Positions 32,921-42,276 of a stretch of DNA of 64,000 nt are shown piece by piece. Positions within the stretch are counted from its first letter, which is position 1, and each line of letters opens with the position of its first letter. The translations under genes were made by a program, and so were the position numbers. Under the pieces are notes generated by a model that was not told the origin of the DNA, ran no database searches, and saw only the letters and a list, made by a program, of their open reading frames with translations. This DNA is from Bacteroidales bacterium UBA3844 (GTDB taxonomy: Bacteria > Bacteroidota > Bacteroidia > Bacteroidales > Paludibacteraceae), in contig DGHQ01000004.1 in NCBI GenBank assembly GCA_002392915.1, positions 1 through 64,000 on the forward strand, read 5' to 3'.

Positions 32921-33974
32921 TAAAATTCATTAATTTATCATACACTTCTGAAGCATAAGAGACAATGAATGTCACTGCTTTAGGGTAATTCTCATTTTCA
33001 AAGAAAGAGGCGAAATGAGCAATTTCCTCATTTCGATTGGCATTTAGCAAGTCGTTAACATAGGATGTAAGATTTGCCGCTATCGTCATTTTTTTGTCAG
33101 CGACAGATTCGTCGGTCTCAAGGAAACGGAACACATCCTCATTGACAATTGCAATCTCATGCAACTGGTATTTTTTGAGTTTCTCCTTATGTTTCTTGTA
33201 ATTCAGCAAGATATCGCCACCTGAAAGTATTTTATCAGAGAACAACGATTGAGTAAACGCTTGTGTAGCAATTGGGCCGACAATACCGGCAATCATTTTT
33301 TTGTGCAGTTCTGTAATCTCTTCTATATTGGCAATGCAATCCGACACCTTTTCCCATGCACGGCGATCTGGAGTCTTTTCCAATCCCATATCCGATTTTG
33401 CGGTTACGTCATTACCATCCAAAAACTTAGGATATTTACGGATAAACGCAACAACACGATTGTCCAAATTCTTTTTCTGGGCCCAAATCAACCAATCCGA
33501 CGTCGACGGACAAAACTCGAAAATATTGAAACGAGAAACTAACGTGGGATCAAGATCGGTGAGTTGGTACTCATCCCCATCGTTGACAGCCGATACCAAA
33601 CGACTGCCAGCAGGAAGAGTTCGGCCCGCCAATTTTCGGTTGAGGGCAAGATCCATGATCGTCTGCAACACCTCTGGACGGGCACGGTTAAGTTCATCCA
33701 AGAAAAGCACGACTGGATTGCCATCGACAGGGAACCAGTATGGAGGGATAAAAACAGTTTTGCCAGTCTGCTCGTCAAGACGTGGCAATCCGATCAAGTC
33801 ACCGGGATCACTCATCTGTCCCAGAAACAAAGTGACAACAGGAATCCCCAACTTATGGAAATAGTCTGTGAGAATTTCCGATTTACCAATACCATGCTTA
33901 CCGACAAGCATAATATTCTGCTTTGCCGGCATCACATCCAAAATGCCAAATAATTCATTTACGTTTATTGCCAT
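32907..33974 (-). CDS. MoxR-type AAA+ ATPase
   Basis: This 355-aa ATPase shows Walker A GKHGIGKSE (about residue 26), QMSDPGDLIGLPRLDEQTGK, Walker B VVLFLDELNRARPEVLQ, and sensor and arginine finger regions in SAVNDGDEYQLTDLDPTLVSRF, as in MoxR/AAA_5 proteins. MoxR enzymes act as chaperones with VWA partners. The start at 33974 (MAINVNELFGILDVMP) is chosen over the in-frame ATG at 34022, since the extension is a hydrophobic stretch not found in the family. The C-terminal 100 residues are variable. Confidence 0.88.
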   Translation of the reverse strand: MAINVNELFGILDVMPAKQNIMLVGKHGIGKSEILTDYFHKLGIPVVTLFLGQMSDPGDLIGLPRLDEQTGKTVFIPPYWFPVDGNPVVLFLDELNRARPEVLQTIMDLALNRKLAGRTLPAGSRLVSAVNDGDEYQLTDLDPTLVSRFNIFEFCPSTSDWLIWAQKKNLDNRVVAFIRKYPKFLDGNDVTAKSDMGLEKTPDRRAWEKVSDCIANIEEITELHKKMIAGIVGPIATQAFTQSLFSDKILSGGDILLNYKKHKEKLKKYQLHEIAIVNEDVFRFLETDESVADKKMTIAANLTSYVNDLLNANRNEEIAHFASFFENENYPKAVTFIVSYASEVYDKLMNFIESL

Positions 33975-34056
33975 ATCAAATACAATTAATATTGACAGCA
34001 AAATAAACGGCAACCTAAGCAAAGCTGTTGCAGAGGTTTTATAAAAAGCAACAGCA

Positions 34057-34542
34057 TCACATCAATACCGTTGTCCGCAACTTGGAACTTTTAGAAATTG
34101 GTACGGCGTTCCAAACTATAGTCTTCTGAATTTTCTTAGAAATTTGATGATTATGAAATAAGTAAAATTCATCATTATATAAGTTATCCCCAAAAGAATG
34201 TATTTGTCCCATAAACGAACACAGTTCATCTATCTGCAAAGGATATTCTGCAGGATAAAAGAAACACATATAGATATAACCATACGGTCCACAATTTTGG
34301 AGATATTTCTTGATATGCTCAAATGTCTGCCCCATCCGATCAGAGACTTTGGCATCAACTGATGTTTCCAGAAGATGAATTTCACCATCACCACAAAAAT
34401 GGTCACAAAGCTCATCAACAGAAATAAAGCCATTATCCAATAATTTTTGTACAACTGTTCTGGCATCATAAACCGTTTCTTCTTTTTGTACAGGTTGAAT
34501 TCTACTTATCAATCTGTCCAAATCAGATAATCCAAGTTTCAT
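34057..34542 (-). CDS. Unknown 161-aa protein before the MoxR gene
   Basis: The start is MKLGLSDLDRLISRIQPVQK at 34542; the frame is open further upstream but that part runs through the terminator at 34564-34604. Residues 25-60 look like a helical, recruitment-type segment (VVQKLLDNGFISVDELCDHF) and the rest is alpha-beta with many aromatic residues (YGYIYMCFFYPAEYPLQIDEL). No family recognised. It lies 82 bases before the MoxR gene and is likely the first gene of that operon. Confidence 0.55.
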   Translation of the reverse strand: MKLGLSDLDRLISRIQPVQKEETVYDARTVVQKLLDNGFISVDELCDHFCGDGEIHLLETSVDAKVSDRMGQTFEHIKKYLQNCGPYGYIYMCFFYPAEYPLQIDELCSFMGQIHSFGDNLYNDEFYLFHNHQISKKIQKTIVWNAVPISKSSKLRTTVLM

Positions 34543-34563
34543 TTTATCTAATTTTAGTTTAGG

Positions 34564-34604
34564 ACAAAAAAAACGACACCCTCTGCGAAATGGTAGCAGA
34601 GGGT
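34564..34604 (-). terminator. Terminator after the DUF262 pair
   Basis: ACCCTCTGC and GCAGAGGGT form a 9-bp stem, followed on the minus strand by a run of eight T. It separates the DUF262 genes from the MoxR-VWA operon. Confidence 0.8.
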
Positions 34605-34720
34605 GAAGAAAAATCAAAAAATCCCAATATGCTTCACAGATCTTACCCGAGAAAGCACTTCGGTGTAGTGGGAAGAGTTGGAGATGAAGGTGAACATAGA
34701 AAGAAAGATATGATAAGGAT

Positions 34721-37123
34721 TTAAAAGCTGGATAACAGAGCATTTGTCTTGTCTATAACATTAGATTTTGACAAATCTCTCAATTCATATCGTTCTCCAT
34801 TCCAATTTAATCCTTTAGATGATGCAATATCTTTCAAGTCTGTTTCAGTACAGCCTTTTCCTGGCCTTAAAAACAATTGTACATCCCAATCATCTACTTT
34901 TGTTCTGTTATAATGAACATCAATTGCAACTTGAAATCCGTTCCATACTTTATCAAACACAAGCGCTGTCGATCTATATTCCCAAAGCCACATTTTCCAA
35001 CCCTTATAATCAATTCCGTCATTTTTACTTAATGCTATTGTATAACTATATGGCACAATACTACTTTTATAATCAAGATACAGACAGAATGTTTCAAGTT
35101 CCAAGTATTTCTTTGCTTGGCGTTGCTTAACAAGGCAATAGGAGCTGTCCCACTTTTGGATATTTTTTTGTTCACAATAAGCCAACAATTCGGGATTCTT
35201 TACGAACCGATAGAACTTATCAGTAGTAGTTGCGTAAACATCAATCATATTTTGAAGTGTGTCGCTTTTCAACAAATCGTCAAAGAAACATTTGAATTCA
35301 TCTTTATTGTCATTGATAAGCACTTGCCAATCGCTCCATTCCCAACCAAAACATTTATTTGTATAGCCTCTGAAAACACGTGGGAAATCCTTCAACTCTC
35401 GTGTCAATAATGCCCTACGAGTATTATCAATATTTGCGTTGCATTCACCTGCAAACACCTCTGCAAACTTTTCCCTATAGTTATTAAACTTGCCTAAATC
35501 GAAGTTGCCGTTCTCATCAGTTGCCCATTCTATCATAGGAAGAATCTCGCCAGACCAAATATAATGTTCCTGAGCTTTCCAAAATGCGACTTCCACTGGT
35601 TCTCTTTCTTTGCTGTTTTTAAGGATTTCAAGTTTTTTCTTTTCCTCATCAGTTAATATCTGTTTTGAGATTGCAGAGGTACCCACACTTGTATCAATCA
35701 ACGACACCAAATCGCCATCTTTTAGCAAATCTATAACCTTGATTGTATCTCCAACCAATGTATTTACCGCTTTTGATACATTGTCTATACGAATCAGATT
35801 CTTAAAAAACTCATAGATTCTTCGTGCATTTCGCTGAATAGTTGTATCTGTATCAATTTTTGTTATGTTAAGATAAACAAACTTCAGCACAGGTAACCAA
35901 ACAAAACAATCAGCTTGACCAATAGCATTGCGATTGTTTACGTCTTTGTTTACAGACGGGGACAAATAATTTTCAAAAGATAAATTGTTTTCAAAAGATA
36001 AATTGGATTTATCTTCAAGCCAAACCAACGCTTCCCAATACTTATATATCTTTTCAAAAGGGATCTCTTTGTATGGGAAGTCGCAATGTTTACCTTGCAA
36101 AACAAGCTGTATGTGTTTTTTTATACTATCTGTTTTTTCCTCTTCGGGAGCATCTTTATCCACCTGTTCAATGATAGAAATCCAACGCAAGAACTCCGCA
36201 AATCCTGCATCGGCTGTGTCGTTATCGTCCTTTCTTTGACGCCAAAACCAAGTTTCTATTTCCTCCCAACACTTATCTATACCAATTTCATCATTTATAA
36301 AACAAGTATTGTCAAAAGTCGCGTTTTTCTCTTGTAAAACCAGAGGTTTCAGATTTTGAGTAGAAGAAAGTGATTCGCCTGTCGTATTGATTACCACAAA
36401 GGTCTCTTCGCCATTTTTTCGATTCTCCATATCAAAATAGAGAAAGGTCACTTTGTTTAATAGCCACTCTCCAAACTCAACATAATAATTTAGTCCCTTG
36501 TCTTTTAGTATCGATTCAATTTTTGAAAGCGCTTTGAGCATACTTTGAATACTCGGATCTAAATTGTAATAATCAAAATACCAATCTTCCGACTTTATGT
36601 TTTCAACATCAGCTTCATTCCCAATAAAAAAATTGCAGACTAAATCGCTTAAGAAATAAAGAGATGATTCACGAATCGCATAATTCAAGTATGGTTCCTT
36701 GTCATCGTGTTTGTATTCAAAGTCTGAAATAAGATAACGACGAAATTTTCCCTCTGTAAGCTGAGTCTCATCTTTGTGTTCAATGGTCTTCTTATTTATC
36801 ATGCCCAAAAGGAGATACAGCGTTGTCAATCGTTGCTGACCATCGCACAGTTGAATGTGATTGGCAGGAACTTCGTAACCGTAGAACAGCCCAAGATTAA
36901 GACAATCTTTGTCATTTTTGTTCTGATACTCATCGAATTGAGTCAATAGATTATTGACAAAACCCGACACCAATTCACCATTTTCGCCAGTACTTTTTAT
37001 GTTGTCTTCATTCCCCCAGCAATAATCACGCTGTAAATCAGGGATAATGATTCGTCTTTCTCCAGAAAAAAGTTCTGCAAAAGTATATGTTTCTCCTGTT
37101 ATGAAGTTTATTTTATTTGCCAT
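34721..37123 (-). CDS. DUF262 protein with long non-HNH C-terminus, 800 aa
   Basis: The N-terminal domain is DUF262 (GmrS-like, ParB-related NTPase): IIIPDLQRDYCWGN (about 26-39), CDGQQRLTTLYLLLGM (about 96) and VINTTGESLSSTQNLKPLVL. Most DUF262 restriction proteins end in an HNH (DUF1524) domain, but I find no HNH signature here; the last 250 residues have many tryptophans and cysteines (FGWEWSDWQVLI, WKMWLWEY) and end in an unfamiliar alpha-beta domain. It overlaps the upstream DUF262 gene by 11 bases, so translation is coupled. It may be a sensor or specificity partner to the HNH protein; that is inference. Confidence 0.85.
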   Translation of the reverse strand: MANKINFITGETYTFAELFSGERRIIIPDLQRDYCWGNEDNIKSTGENGELVSGFVNNLLTQFDEYQNKNDKDCLNLGLFYGYEVPANHIQLCDGQQRLTTLYLLLGMINKKTIEHKDETQLTEGKFRRYLISDFEYKHDDKEPYLNYAIRESSLYFLSDLVCNFFIGNEADVENIKSEDWYFDYYNLDPSIQSMLKALSKIESILKDKGLNYYVEFGEWLLNKVTFLYFDMENRKNGEETFVVINTTGESLSSTQNLKPLVLQEKNATFDNTCFINDEIGIDKCWEEIETWFWRQRKDDNDTADAGFAEFLRWISIIEQVDKDAPEEEKTDSIKKHIQLVLQGKHCDFPYKEIPFEKIYKYWEALVWLEDKSNLSFENNLSFENYLSPSVNKDVNNRNAIGQADCFVWLPVLKFVYLNITKIDTDTTIQRNARRIYEFFKNLIRIDNVSKAVNTLVGDTIKVIDLLKDGDLVSLIDTSVGTSAISKQILTDEEKKKLEILKNSKEREPVEVAFWKAQEHYIWSGEILPMIEWATDENGNFDLGKFNNYREKFAEVFAGECNANIDNTRRALLTRELKDFPRVFRGYTNKCFGWEWSDWQVLINDNKDEFKCFFDDLLKSDTLQNMIDVYATTTDKFYRFVKNPELLAYCEQKNIQKWDSSYCLVKQRQAKKYLELETFCLYLDYKSSIVPYSYTIALSKNDGIDYKGWKMWLWEYRSTALVFDKVWNGFQVAIDVHYNRTKVDDWDVQLFLRPGKGCTETDLKDIASSKGLNWNGERYELRDLSKSNVIDKTNALLSSF

Positions 37124-38870
37124 AGTATTCTCTAAATTCTTTTAATGTTTGATATTTGTTTTTTGCTATTTCCTCTCCCTTCCATTCTGATTGAGCAAAC
37201 TTATAAATGGTATGTAAAAGATGACGACTTTTAAACATCATCTTTTTCTTTTTATCTTTTCCATCAGGAACCATAAAGAACATCGACTTCTTCTCTTCGA
37301 ATGAACTGTCATTAAACGAAGAATTATCATCCTTATACAACAACACAAGGTTGCCGATAGAATGTTCACTTGCTTCTATTCTATCACTATTTTCAAAATA
37401 TCTGCAAGATGCTCTTGCTATATACGCATCCGACTTTTTAGGCAAACCTCCGAATATGTCTTCCTTACCATTCTTAATTATTCTATTCCCATCTTTAAGT
37501 TCTTTGTGCAGCACTTTTGATTTTGGATAAATATGTTCCAGCGAACGTCCTCTGTAATCTTTTCTGTCCCAAATGGAAAAATCAAAATTTCGGCCAAAGC
37601 CTTCTTCTTGTTTATTGTCTTCATCAATATTCAATCTTAGTAAAAGGCGAAATGCGGCTTCAGAATTCTCATTGTATAAACTATTGCTTTCCAATATTTT
37701 ATACAATTCATCGAACTTAACATCAAACTTATCATTGTCATTTGGATCATTGTCTCCATTAAGAGCCAATCTGTGTGTTTCTATTTCTTTATGAGTCAAC
37801 CCTAGAAATGACCATTTATAGTAATTCTCTAAATCTTCATCAGATGGTTTGTTATCGTCAACAAAATACCATTGGATAAACTCATTGGCGCTGCCTATTC
37901 TTAGGATTGCCCCAACCCAATTGTAGATTTTTGGATTGTTGAATGCGTCTTCAAATCTTTTCTGTAATCTTCTTAGTCCATCAAATGTTTTCTTGGCATC
38001 AATAGGGTTTTGCTCAAGTAAAAACAGATTCTTGAAATTATCGAAAGAAAGTTCTTTGCTCTTATCTTTGGTCTGCAAATAAGAAGACACCAAATAACCC
38101 ATTACATTTGAGCATTTAAACAATTTCTTCACATCTTCGCGATTCCACCACTGTAGCCATTTGTCCCATTCTCGAGCATAACGACTGCGCAGCATATTAT
38201 TGTCCCACTCTATGGCATTTTTCTCTTTCTCCTCTTTCTTGTCAAAATCAGAGTCGTTGAGCGATGCCAAACGTAGCAATTCAGCCTTGATTAGTTCTTC
38301 ACTCTTCATCTCCGCTTTGCTACCATTCATCATAGAAAATACCTTTGTGGCTTTATCGTCGGGAATATCTATATACAAAAACCTGACATAGTCGAGAATG
38401 TAATTGCAAAACTCTTCTTTTTCAATCTGTACTAAATTTTCATTAATGGTTCGCAACGTTTTCTTGAAGAAATATCGGTCTTGGAATTCTTCTTCTGTGT
38501 TTTCAGAAAAATCTGTTTCGTTTATATCTAATTCGGATAGGAACTTGTTAGATTCATCTCTAATATCATATTTCATTTCAACTTTTCCGCTGTATCCTAA
38601 ATATTTCAGAAGGAGATAGAAAAATGTTGTGCGTTGTTGTCCATCAATTAGTATGATATCCTTGTCTGTTTCTGTAACAGTAATTCCCTGTATAAAAACA
38701 GGCGTATTATTATTAAAGCCAGGAATCAAAGATTTTACAAGTATAAAAGATACTGCATCCAAATCATTCTTTTTTGATTTTTTGCCCCAAACATATCCTC
38801 GTTGATAGTTGGGAATCACAAAAGTTTTTCCTTTCTCTAGGTACTCTCTTAATGTTATAGTTGCATTCAT
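37113..38870 (-). CDS. DUF262-HNH (GmrSD-like) nuclease, 585 aa
   Basis: N-terminal DUF262: FVIPNYQRGYVWG (about 17-29), LIDGQQRTTFFYLLLKYLGY (about 73) and FSMMNGSKAEMKSEELIKAE. C-terminal DUF1524-type HNH: SLEHIYPKSK (about 443-452) and SIGNLVLLYKD (about 505), the His and Asn of the beta-beta-alpha-metal fold. This is the layout of GmrSD, SspE and BrxU-type enzymes, which cut modified or unmodified phage DNA using nucleotide hydrolysis. It is the first gene of the pair, with an intergenic gap of 390 bases to the WYL regulator. Confidence 0.9.
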   Translation of the reverse strand: MNATITLREYLEKGKTFVIPNYQRGYVWGKKSKKNDLDAVSFILVKSLIPGFNNNTPVFIQGITVTETDKDIILIDGQQRTTFFYLLLKYLGYSGKVEMKYDIRDESNKFLSELDINETDFSENTEEEFQDRYFFKKTLRTINENLVQIEKEEFCNYILDYVRFLYIDIPDDKATKVFSMMNGSKAEMKSEELIKAELLRLASLNDSDFDKKEEKEKNAIEWDNNMLRSRYAREWDKWLQWWNREDVKKLFKCSNVMGYLVSSYLQTKDKSKELSFDNFKNLFLLEQNPIDAKKTFDGLRRLQKRFEDAFNNPKIYNWVGAILRIGSANEFIQWYFVDDNKPSDEDLENYYKWSFLGLTHKEIETHRLALNGDNDPNDNDKFDVKFDELYKILESNSLYNENSEAAFRLLLRLNIDEDNKQEEGFGRNFDFSIWDRKDYRGRSLEHIYPKSKVLHKELKDGNRIIKNGKEDIFGGLPKKSDAYIARASCRYFENSDRIEASEHSIGNLVLLYKDDNSSFNDSSFEEKKSMFFMVPDGKDKKKKMMFKSRHLLHTIYKFAQSEWKGEEIAKNKYQTLKEFREYYGK

Positions 38871-39261
38871 AATTGTATATCGTTTTAATCTTTCATTTCT
38901 ATTTTTACCATTTTCGTGACTTTTGCGAAGTCCGTTAACAAAATTTCACAAATCTTCTTTTTTCAAAAATAATAATTGTCCTCGTTGTTTCCAAAACATT
39001 TTAATAGAAAAAAATGCTGTTTTTAGAGAGTATATGTATATTTTGCACTTACCTCTTTTCTTGTTTTCCCTCCTTGAACACATTGATGATATGGTGCATT
39101 ATGACAGTTCTGTTCTTTTATAACACCCTCACCATCTTAGCCAAACAGTCCAATTTCCCATTGATATTTATTACCTTACCCCAATCCATAATTTCCTCAC
39201 AGTTTCTTCCTCGCTATCCATGCTCAAGCCTCGGCGTCGACAAGTGCATAATCTTCATAAA
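38871..39261. other. Intergenic region between WYL regulator and DUF262 genes
   Basis: These 391 bases hold no convincing gene on either strand; the longest minus-strand frames are about 23 codons (for example MDWGKVININGKL near 39180). Composition is very AT-rich. It should contain the promoter and operator of the DUF262 pair, but I see no clear TAnnTTTG box in the right place. Confidence 0.4.
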
Positions 39262-40194
39262 TCAATCCTCCTTATACCTCTCCCACATCCTTTTTATCTT
39301 TCCGGCTATCTCATCTCGAAGCCACTTAGGCTCTAGCACTTCTATATTCTCTCCAATCCGAAGTATCTCCTGCTGGAAATCAAACTGAGGTCGGATGTTG
39401 AATGTGAAGATGCTGTACTCTTCATTGCGCTCTATCTCTTTCTGCGACTCATGTATCTTCAGATCACGAATATATTTGGCTTGTATTGCCGTCGCCTTCA
39501 GCTTGACAATCTGCTTCTCTACCCTCTGGTCGGCTATGATTCCAAAACATCCGTTGAAATATTCCTCCGCATCCCAATCTTTGGGCATTATAAATGTCTC
39601 TTCTTTCATGTTAAGATTTTTAATGCGGTCCAATGAATATATTTTGGGGCCATTGTCTTGAAAATAGACGCTTCTTGCCACCATATACCATCTTTGATGG
39701 AACAGTTTCACACAATATGGCATGACATCAAAATTGCTTTCCTTCTCCTTCCAATAGCTTTGATACGTCATATTGAGCACACGGTTCTCCTTCATGGCTG
39801 TGATGATAGGATGCAGGTATTCCTGTCCCGACGGTACATATTCCAACAGAATGCGATCTTTTATACTCTGACTGTTTGCCAACGCATTGCTGACGGAGAA
39901 GGCATTGTAGAGCCACGACCGTATTCCATTCTCGTTGATGTCTTCCTCTTTCTCGATATAATAGCGATAGCTGCCTGAATTTTCATTGGAGATATCGATG
40001 CCAAACATGTCTCCTATGACTACACGCCAATTGTCGAATGTCCGTTTGGGAAGATCCAAACCTCTGCTGATATCTCTGTCTCTGACCCATAACTCATTCA
40101 GGTCCTTGTATGATATCTTATGTCTGCGATAAATAGTTTCTATCACCCAAACATACTTGTTAATCAAACTTTGTCCTCTATCGTTGTTATTCAT
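39262..40194 (-). CDS. WYL-domain transcriptional regulator
   Basis: The 310-aa protein has an N-terminal DNA-binding part (YVWVIETIYRRHKISYKDL, DLPKRTFDNWRVVIGDMFGI, i.e. a winged helix) and a WYL domain at about 125-200: MTYQSYWKEKESNFDVMPYC, then VKLFHQRWYMVARS, followed by a WCX-type C-terminus (VKLKATAIQAKYIRDL, PQFDFQQEILRIGENIEVL). WYL regulators sense nucleotides or nucleic acid and often silence defence loci (BrxR, CapW), which fits its place upstream of the DUF262 pair. A weak -7-like box (CATCTTTG) lies about 20 bases before the ATG. Confidence 0.88.
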   Translation of the reverse strand: MNNNDRGQSLINKYVWVIETIYRRHKISYKDLNELWVRDRDISRGLDLPKRTFDNWRVVIGDMFGIDISNENSGSYRYYIEKEEDINENGIRSWLYNAFSVSNALANSQSIKDRILLEYVPSGQEYLHPIITAMKENRVLNMTYQSYWKEKESNFDVMPYCVKLFHQRWYMVARSVYFQDNGPKIYSLDRIKNLNMKEETFIMPKDWDAEEYFNGCFGIIADQRVEKQIVKLKATAIQAKYIRDLKIHESQKEIERNEEYSIFTFNIRPQFDFQQEILRIGENIEVLEPKWLRDEIAGKIKRMWERYKED

Positions 40195-40337
40195 ATTCTT
40201 ATAATTTTTCTACAAAGATGAGCCAAGGGTACGCCAAATGATGGTGCAGGTTTGAAAAAAAGATAAAAAAAATGAGGATATATCTCCATTTTTCAATTTT
40301 GATATACCCTCTAAATATCTCGCGACGTGAGTTCAAA

Positions 40338-41852
40338 TCACATCTGATGCTCTTTTCTCAAAAGGTCGTTCACCGTCTTCACTGGATTGAATGTGTCGAT
40401 TGGAACCTCCACGAAAATGGTGTTCCAGTCGCTCATCGCACCGTTCCACAAACCAGGAAGTTCGAGTGCTTTCAATGCCTTGCCATCCTTGCTCTTGCTT
40501 GATATGAAACCAGTGTTAGGATCAACAAACTTTGTCAGGTCATACTTGTCTCCCTTATAATCTTTCACTCCACAAACAAGATCTACAGGGTTGAAGTGAG
40601 TGGCTTCCTTGAAAATATGCATCTGCTCAGGATCATTCTTGTCGAACTGCGCGCTTTCAAGAATCTGAAGAGAATGGCTGCCGTCAGGATTGACTGCGAC
40701 GTAAGGGCCACCTCCTGGCTCTCCCTCATTTTTCACCATACCGCAGACACGGATAGGACGGTCTAACTTCTTCTTCAAGTATTCAATCTTATTTGCAAGA
40801 TGAAGAGCACAGTCTGCAGCGTCGACATTAAGCTTTTCGACAACGAATTTTTCGATTTCCTCCAACTCCTTGTCGCTTACAGAAGCACTGTTGAGCTTTT
40901 TCAAATATTTGAACATCTTCTCCTGATATTCGACGAGCACACCTGCCAACACTGCCTTATATTCGACAGTCGGCTGCTTCAATGCGTCTGGCACTACATT
41001 GTCGATATTCTTAATAAAGATAATCTCAGCGTCTATCTCATTAAGATTCTGAATCAACGCTCCATGACCACCCGGACGGAACACCATCTTTCCATTGCTT
41101 GATCGGAACGGCTCGTTATTCTCGTCGACAGCTATAGTATCAGTACTGTGACTCTGCACAGAGAATGTCACGTCATACTGAACCCCGAAGTTGTATTCAT
41201 ATTCAGCAATCTTTTCAGACAACAATCTGTTGAAATATGTAAGGTGATCCTCAGACACTGTGAAATGCAAACGAACAATTCCATTCTTATTTTTCGCATA
41301 CATCGCACCTTCAGCCAAGTGTTCCTCAAAAGCAGTACGAACTCCTTTATTATTCTTATGAAACAGAATCAAACCCTTTGGCAAAAATCTGTAGTTCAAT
41401 CCATTCTGCTCGAGCAACGCATCCAGGACATTAGTGTAACGCTTTTCTGTGATAAGGCGCATAACATTTTTTCCATCGTTCTTCAAGCACACTTTATTCA
41501 GCTGCTCATAAAAAGCAAACTTCTGGATCTCGCTTATAAACTTCTGTTCAAATTCCGTTTGAGGCTCCCCTCCTCTATCTCTGAACGCAAACAAATCCTT
41601 GAACATACGGCTTGCGGCTCCAGAGGCAGGTGTAAATTTCAACACATCGTGACCAGCAGCCAAATAATCTCGCCATATTGAGATATATTTATCTTTGCTT
41701 TTGTCTGACAAATGTAAAATTCCATCCTCCACTGTGGCTGCACACACAACCTTCAAATAAGGAAAACCGTTCTTGAAACAATCCAGCTGTTCCAAAAGTT
41801 TTTCTTCTGAAATCCCCATCTGCTTCAGCAAATCCAAATCATCCTGTGTCAT
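40338..41852 (-). CDS. DUF4301 family protein
   Basis: The 504-aa protein matches the Bacteroidota family DUF4301: a helical start (DLDLLKQMGISEEKLLEQLD), a nucleotidyltransferase-like loop FTPASGAASRMFKDLFAF, and conserved blocks FRPGGHGALIQNLNEIDAEIIF, NIDNVVPD, RVCGMVKNEGEPGGGPYVA and THFNPVDLVCGVKDYKG. The loop and PGGHG motif suggest a sugar-1-phosphate uridylyl- or related transferase fold, but activity is unknown. It stands alone with a TAACTTTG promoter box 50 bases upstream. Confidence 0.85.
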   Translation of the reverse strand: MTQDDLDLLKQMGISEEKLLEQLDCFKNGFPYLKVVCAATVEDGILHLSDKSKDKYISIWRDYLAAGHDVLKFTPASGAASRMFKDLFAFRDRGGEPQTEFEQKFISEIQKFAFYEQLNKVCLKNDGKNVMRLITEKRYTNVLDALLEQNGLNYRFLPKGLILFHKNNKGVRTAFEEHLAEGAMYAKNKNGIVRLHFTVSEDHLTYFNRLLSEKIAEYEYNFGVQYDVTFSVQSHSTDTIAVDENNEPFRSSNGKMVFRPGGHGALIQNLNEIDAEIIFIKNIDNVVPDALKQPTVEYKAVLAGVLVEYQEKMFKYLKKLNSASVSDKELEEIEKFVVEKLNVDAADCALHLANKIEYLKKKLDRPIRVCGMVKNEGEPGGGPYVAVNPDGSHSLQILESAQFDKNDPEQMHIFKEATHFNPVDLVCGVKDYKGDKYDLTKFVDPNTGFISSKSKDGKALKALELPGLWNGAMSDWNTIFVEVPIDTFNPVKTVNDLLRKEHQM

Positions 41853-41901
41853 ATCCTTAAAATTAACGTGTCCTAAAATTAAACCTATTTCACGAACATT
41901 G

Positions 41902-41909
41902 CAAAGTTA
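41902..41909 (-). promoter_or_regulatory. DUF4301 gene promoter, -7 box TAACTTTG
   Basis: An exact TAnnTTTG match on the minus strand, 50 bases before the ATG at 41852. Confidence 0.5.
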
Positions 41910-42039
41910 TAAGAGAAAAAGATAATAAAAAAGTTTTCATAGGCAAATAAACTATGCTACTCAGCAACTTTTAACATTTTTTAATTTTATTTCAAGTAGA
42001 CTTCAGATGCAGGAAGTCATCATGCAAAATTTTATTAAA

Positions 42040-42103
42040 GCGCTCCGTCTACGGCTCGCACTACAGGGTGGAAGGTTAGGACGTTCCGCCCTAACAATCC
42101 TCA
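42040..42103. repeat. Dispersed repeat element, copy D (one-ended)
   Basis: CGCTCCGTCTACGGCTCGCA (inner hairpin side) is followed by GGTTAGGACGTTCCGCCCTA and ACAATCCTC, the same order as the right half of copy E. It lies in the 481-base gap between DUF4301 and the amidase-like gene, which otherwise holds only the two flanking promoters. Confidence 0.75.
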
Positions 42104-42276
42104 TTTTATCGCACTTTGAACTCTATAGCATTTCACAAAAAAACAAGCACCTCTATTCCCATAGAAATGCTTGGATAATTAATCACATAAAACGAACTGA
42201 AATATTACTACTTAATATTGTCTTTATAAAAGACGGTGCGAATATAAGCATTATTTCAATTCGACATTCAAGTTTT

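Noticed and set aside
34542..34743. N-terminal extension of the 161-aa protein
   Set aside because: The extension runs through a strong terminator hairpin and has no protein-like conservation; MKLGLSDLD is a better start.
39014..39388. 124-codon plus-strand frame between the DUF262 pair and the WYL gene
   Set aside because: Half of it is antisense to the WYL gene and its composition (Leu, Phe, Ser, Ile) is typical of a shadow of AT-rich coding DNA.
40321..40345. tRNA-like GTTCAAATC sequence
   Set aside because: No cloverleaf can be drawn around it; part of it lies in the DUF4301 gene end.
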